Source: Nitriliruptoraceae bacterium (GTDB lineage: Bacteria; Actinomycetota; Nitriliruptoria; Nitriliruptorales; Nitriliruptoraceae). From it: a stretch of DNA of 7,614 nt. Positions 4,757 through 7,614 of the stretch are shown here, piece after piece. Under the pieces are notes generated by a model. That model was not told where the DNA came from and did not search any database. It saw nothing but the letters and a program-made list of their open reading frames with translations. Position 1 is the stretch's first letter. Each line of letters begins with the position of its first letter. Where the stretch lies: the NCBI GenBank assembly GCA_007134165.1, contig SLLJ01000044.1, positions 1-7,614 of the forward strand, written 5' to 3'. A program made the translations under genes and the position numbers.

Positions 4757-7047
4757 CACCGGCCTCCGAAGTGGCGCGTGGCGCGGGTCGACGTGCCGAC
4801 CGGGCCCGGATCCGGGGCGGTCAGCAGCTCCTGCGCGAGGTCGAGCAGGTCCTGATCGCGCAGGTTTGCCCGCAACAGGCCGTACTCGGGAGCGCCCATC
4901 GGGCCGATCGAGTGGTCGAGGGGCGTACCGAGCTCACGGCGGGTGGTGAGAGTGGCGCCGGCGGCGTCCTCCGCGACCGGCATCAGCCCCTTGCCGGCCA
5001 GGGCCGCGAGCAGCTTGGTGCGGCTGAGGCTGGACACGGCCACCGTCGGGGCGACCTGCCGTAACTTGGCGGTCCGGACCCGCAGCGCGTCGGTGAGCAG
5101 CACCGGGTCGTCGCACACGAGGTAGGAGCTGGCTGCGCCGACCCGCAGCTGGCCGTGGCGTCGGGCTACGTCCCGCACGAGGTGCTCGACGTTCTGGGGC
5201 AGTGCCGCCCGGCTGTGCGCCGTGAGGAAGGCCAGCACCTCCTCGGCGTCGTCCCCGTCGTCGAAGGCCTGGGCGATGCGCACCTCGTCGAGCCGCAGCA
5301 GACGCGCACCGGCCTCGGACTCCAGCACCGCGTAGCGCGACAGGCGCACGACCACTTCGGCGTCGAGGTCGGGCGGGGCGACCACCGACAGGTCGGGTTG
5401 CACCACGAAGGTCTCGACGCTGGCGGGCAGCAGCCGCTCGGCCGCTGCGACGCCGTCGGCCACCAGCGCGCGGCCGAGCGCGGACAGGCCGATCGGGCCG
5501 GCGGGTGGGACCATCCCGAGCTCCCGCAGGGCGGCGATCATCCCCTCGTACTGCGACAGCTTCGGACGGGTCGGGTGCCGGAAGGCCACCAGCCGGGCGA
5601 GGTCATCGAGTCCGACGCCGACACCCGGCGGCAGGGAGGCGAGCGTGTCGAGCAGGGCCGCGCGCAGCTCGGGCAGTTGGGTCCAGAGCTCGGGGCGCAC
5701 CTCGACACGTTCCGGTAGGCCCTCGACCTCGTCGAGCAGTTGGCCGTGCTGCCAGGCGAGCATCAGCGGCGCCCAGCGACGCAGGGGCGGTTCGGCACGG
5801 AAGCTCTCGGCGTGGACGGTGACGGTCCAGGCCTCGTCGGGCTGGCCACGGCGACCGGCAAAGCCGGTCACGACCGTGCCGAGCAGGTCGAGTTCGATCG
5901 CAAGCGTCGTGGCCAGCGCGACCCGGCCGACCTCCACTCCCAGGGCCTTGGCGATCGCGCGCAGCTCACGGACCCCGAGCCCGCCGGCCTTGAGCGCAGC
6001 GGCCGGATGCGCGTCGAGACGCTGCAGCACCGCGTCGACGACGGTGACGATGCCCGGCAGTGCCGGGCTGACGTCCTGCAGCGGCTGATGATCCACCTCG
6101 GGCGGGGTCGGCCAGCTTGCGAAGACCCGACCGGTGAGGGCGGCGATGACATCGAGCGGCACGACCCCTTCGAAGCGGTCGAGGTTGATCCACAACAGCC
6201 CGCGCTCGCTGAGACCGAACAGCGGGTCGGCCGGCGGCAGCCGTCGCGGCACCACGGCGTAGGGATCCGATCCCAGCAGGTACACCAGGCCGAGGTCGAG
6301 GTTCAGCGACTGACCGATCAGGTCGAGGTCGAGACTGCCGCCGTGATCGACGATCAGGCGGAACACGCTGGCCTGTTCGGCGCTCAGGCCCTCGAGCAAC
6401 GCCTGGACGTGGGTGCGATCGCGCAGACAGCGCTCGATAAGTTCCACCCGGGCGGCCTTGGACGCGGGGATGGGACGCACGCCGAGGTGGCGCAGTGTCG
6501 TGTCCAGCATCTGCGAGCCAGCCCGCTCGAGCATGTCCCGGGCGCGCAGGCCCGGCGGTCCTACGATGTCGATCACGTCGGGTAGCAGGCGCAACCACGT
6601 CTCGTCGCGGTCGGCCAGCACCAGCCGGCGCAGCTCCTCCGCCGCAGCTTCGAGGCGGGTCTCGGCGTCAGGGCCGGCCTCTTCGAGCACCTGCTCGCGG
6701 GTGAGGGTGCCGTGGTGCCAGCAGGCGAGCGTGACGAGCTGGAACGCGGTGTGGTCCAGACGCTGCAGCCGATCGATGATCTCGGCGCGGGATGCCAACA
6801 GGCCGACCAGTCCTGGAAGATCGGCAAGCGGCCGTGCACCGTCGGCATCCCGCGGTGCGCCCTGCCCGTTGCCGCGTCCATTGCCCCCGAGGTGCGCCGG
6901 CGATGTATGGGAGGCGCCGCTGGCCGGTTTGCGGGGCAGGCCGGCGACCAGCCCGGGCAGCTGCTGGAGCAGTGCCGCGAGCTCGACGGTGTCCAGACGG
7001 CGCACCGCATGCACGTAGGCACCGATGCGGGTCGACTCACGTGGCAT
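4756..7047 (-). CDS. Rv0862c-like helicase-associated protein, partner of XPB
   Basis: This is a 763-residue protein of the family found directly upstream of bacterial XPB genes (Mycobacterium Rv0862c), often labelled XPB/Ssl2-like or helicase C_3 domain protein. No Walker A or DEAH motif is visible, so it is not an active helicase itself. The best domain match is at about 545-665 (FVVQPDLSVVAPPDLD through SYLVCDDPVLLTDAL), which fits the helicase C_3 type. The remainder is Leu-rich and helical, with stretches resembling winged-helix segments (for example 290-390 and 475-530). Residues about 42-72 are a Gly/Asn/Pro-rich, probably disordered, insert. I start at ATG 7047 because GAGGG lies 7 bases upstream; an in-frame ATG at 7110 has no such site. 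A weak -10 candidate (TATCGT, 7091-7086) precedes it. The stop overlaps the XPB start, implying translational coupling and probable joint action. The biochemical role is not established. Confidence 0.85.
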   Translation of the reverse strand: MPRESTRIGAYVHAVRRLDTVELAALLQQLPGLVAGLPRKPASGASHTSPAHLGGNGRGNGQGAPRDADGARPLADLPGLVGLLASRAEIIDRLQRLDHTAFQLVTLACWHHGTLTREQVLEEAGPDAETRLEAAAEELRRLVLADRDETWLRLLPDVIDIVGPPGLRARDMLERAGSQMLDTTLRHLGVRPIPASKAARVELIERCLRDRTHVQALLEGLSAEQASVFRLIVDHGGSLDLDLIGQSLNLDLGLVYLLGSDPYAVVPRRLPPADPLFGLSERGLLWINLDRFEGVVPLDVIAALTGRVFASWPTPPEVDHQPLQDVSPALPGIVTVVDAVLQRLDAHPAAALKAGGLGVRELRAIAKALGVEVGRVALATTLAIELDLLGTVVTGFAGRRGQPDEAWTVTVHAESFRAEPPLRRWAPLMLAWQHGQLLDEVEGLPERVEVRPELWTQLPELRAALLDTLASLPPGVGVGLDDLARLVAFRHPTRPKLSQYEGMIAALRELGMVPPAGPIGLSALGRALVADGVAAAERLLPASVETFVVQPDLSVVAPPDLDAEVVVRLSRYAVLESEAGARLLRLDEVRIAQAFDDGDDAEEVLAFLTAHSRAALPQNVEHLVRDVARRHGQLRVGAASSYLVCDDPVLLTDALRVRTAKLRQVAPTVAVSSLSRTKLLAALAGKGLMPVAEDAAGATLTTRRELGTPLDHSIGPMGAPEYGLLRANLRDQDLLDLAQELLTAPDPGPVGTSTRATRHFGGR

Positions 7048-7226
7048 GATCGGTCCCTCGAGACGCGTGGATGCTTGGGGCGGGGACGATACCCAAGACC
7101 GCCTCGCCATCCGCGGAGGCGACGTCGGGTGCTCGACCCGAGAGGTGGGGTCTGCGAGACTGCCTGTGACGCTCTGGACGTGAGGCGAGCCTCCCCCGAC
7201 CGGCGACCGATCCCAAGGAACTGGCC

Positions 7227-7445
7227 GTGTACCTGGTGCTGCGCGAGAAGGGCTGCCCGGCCTGTGGTGGTCCGGTCAACCGCACGGCCGTCACGCAGCT
7301 TCCGCTTCTGATGCACGCCGGCTACGGCGAGGCACAGCGACATGAGCATGAATGGTGCACGACGGTGGGCTGCGGCCGCGTGCGGGAGGTCGCCGTGTCT
7401 GCACTCAACCCGCGTACGGCGCTGCGCCGCGAAGCGCACGGCTGA
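7227..7445 (+). CDS. Small zinc-ribbon protein, hypothetical
   Basis: This is a 72-residue protein starting at GTG 7227, with AAGGA about 8 bases upstream. CPAC (Cys10, Cys13) and CTTVGC (Cys44, Cys49) form a four-cysteine set of the kind that binds one zinc ion in a ribbon. His30, His39 and His41 lie between the two knuckles. The C-terminus is basic (ALRREAHG). There is no signal peptide or membrane segment. It diverges from the XPB-partner gene (gap 179 bases) and converges on the 5S rRNA gene. Codon use matches its neighbours and the cysteine spacing supports a real gene. The role is unknown; a nucleic-acid or protein-binding function is only a guess. Confidence 0.7.
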   Translation: MYLVLREKGCPACGGPVNRTAVTQLPLLMHAGYGEAQRHEHEWCTTVGCGRVREVAVSALNPRTALRREAHG

Positions 7446-7491
7446 GCGCACAAGCCGCTCGAGGCCACCTCGGCGCGGCCCTGAGAAACAC

Positions 7492-7521
7492 CACGAGGCC
7501 GCCCGGTTGGGCGGCCTCGTG
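7492..7521 (-). terminator. Strong intrinsic terminator of the rRNA operon
   Basis: CACGAGGCCGCCC (7492-7504) and GGGCGGCCTCGTG (7509-7521) form a perfect 13-bp stem with a four-base loop. On the minus strand the stem is followed by TGTTTCTC, a short T-rich run, and it lies about 10 bases past the 5S rRNA 3' end, so it should terminate the rRNA transcript. It is also 46 bases after the stop of the convergent zinc-ribbon gene and may work for both, though the plus side has fewer T residues. Confidence 0.88.
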
Positions 7522-7531
7522 TGTGTGGGTC

Positions 7532-7614
7532 CCGCGGCGACCTACTCTCCCACCGGGTTTCCCCGGCAGTACCATCGGCGCTGGAGGGCTTAACTTCCGG
7601 GTTCGGAATGTGTC
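7532..7614 (-). rRNA. rrf: 5S ribosomal RNA, 3' part, cut by the window edge
   Basis: The minus strand reads ATTCCGAACCCGGAAGTTAA, then GCCCTCCAGCGCCGATGGTA and finally GGGAGAGTAGGTCGCCGC, which are hallmark bacterial 5S segments in the right order and spacing. About 80 bases are present; the 5' portion lies beyond 7614. The exact 3' end is uncertain by a few bases. The gene is the last of an rRNA operon whose 23S and 16S genes should lie to the right. Confidence 0.96.

Noticed and set aside
3050..4855. A 601-codon open frame on the plus strand opposite the XPB gene
   Set aside because: It is exactly antisense to a gene with all XPB motifs and reads as Gly/Val/His/Gln-rich nonsense, a usual effect of high GC content.
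5740..6585. A 281-codon open frame on the plus strand opposite the XPB-partner gene
   Set aside because: It is antisense to a long gene with consistent codon bias and shows no recognisable domain.
7048..7110. A longer N-terminus for the XPB-partner protein from ATG 7110
   Set aside because: No ribosome-binding site precedes it, while ATG 7047 has GAGGG at good distance.

Overview
The window is very GC-rich and has strongly GC-biased third codon positions. Its gene set and its 5S rRNA sequence point to an actinobacterium. The XPB-type helicase sits beside an XPB-partner protein of the Mycobacterium Rv0862c type, and the ArsR resembles that of Corynebacterium. I cannot name the genus. No integrase, transposase, CRISPR array or toxin-antitoxin pair is visible, so most of the window looks like ordinary chromosome.

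Layout from left to right: (1) A MerR-family regulator on the minus strand starts at 908 and runs off the left edge. Its own promoter carries a near-perfect inverted repeat at 933-958. (2) Positions 961-1607 hold no confident intact gene. A plus-strand open frame with coding-like codon use begins at 975. Its coding signal changes reading frame exactly at a perfect 10-bp hairpin (1277-1303) and then runs without a stop into the antisense of the next gene, so I read it as a decayed or frameshifted gene. (3) An arsenic module follows. arsM (minus, 1608-2480, arsenite methyltransferase) and arsR (plus, 2643-3002, As(III)-responsive repressor) are divergent and share a 162-bp control region with three ATCGAT cores. 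arsM contains four tandem 15-bp repeats that lengthen a Pro/Ala/Glu linker. (4) A helicase module lies on the minus strand. An Rv0862c-like, helicase-associated protein (4756-7047) is followed with stop/start overlap by an XPB/ERCC3-type DNA helicase (3026-4756). (5) A small zinc-ribbon protein on the plus strand (7227-7445) diverges from the helicase module. (6) The right edge is the 3' part of a 5S rRNA gene on the minus strand, so an rRNA operon ends here. A perfect 13-bp stem terminator (7492-7521) follows it and separates it from the convergent small gene.

How the genes work together: ArsR should sense As(III) and derepress arsM. ArsM methylates As(III) with S-adenosylmethionine. The XPB pair is a DNA-unwinding module, probably for repair, made as a translationally coupled unit. 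The MerR regulator has no cysteine and is probably not part of the arsenic system. The least explained items are the MerR dyad, the phase-switching relic with its hairpin, the repeat expansion inside arsM, the acidic insertion in XPB, and the small zinc-ribbon gene beside the rRNA operon.
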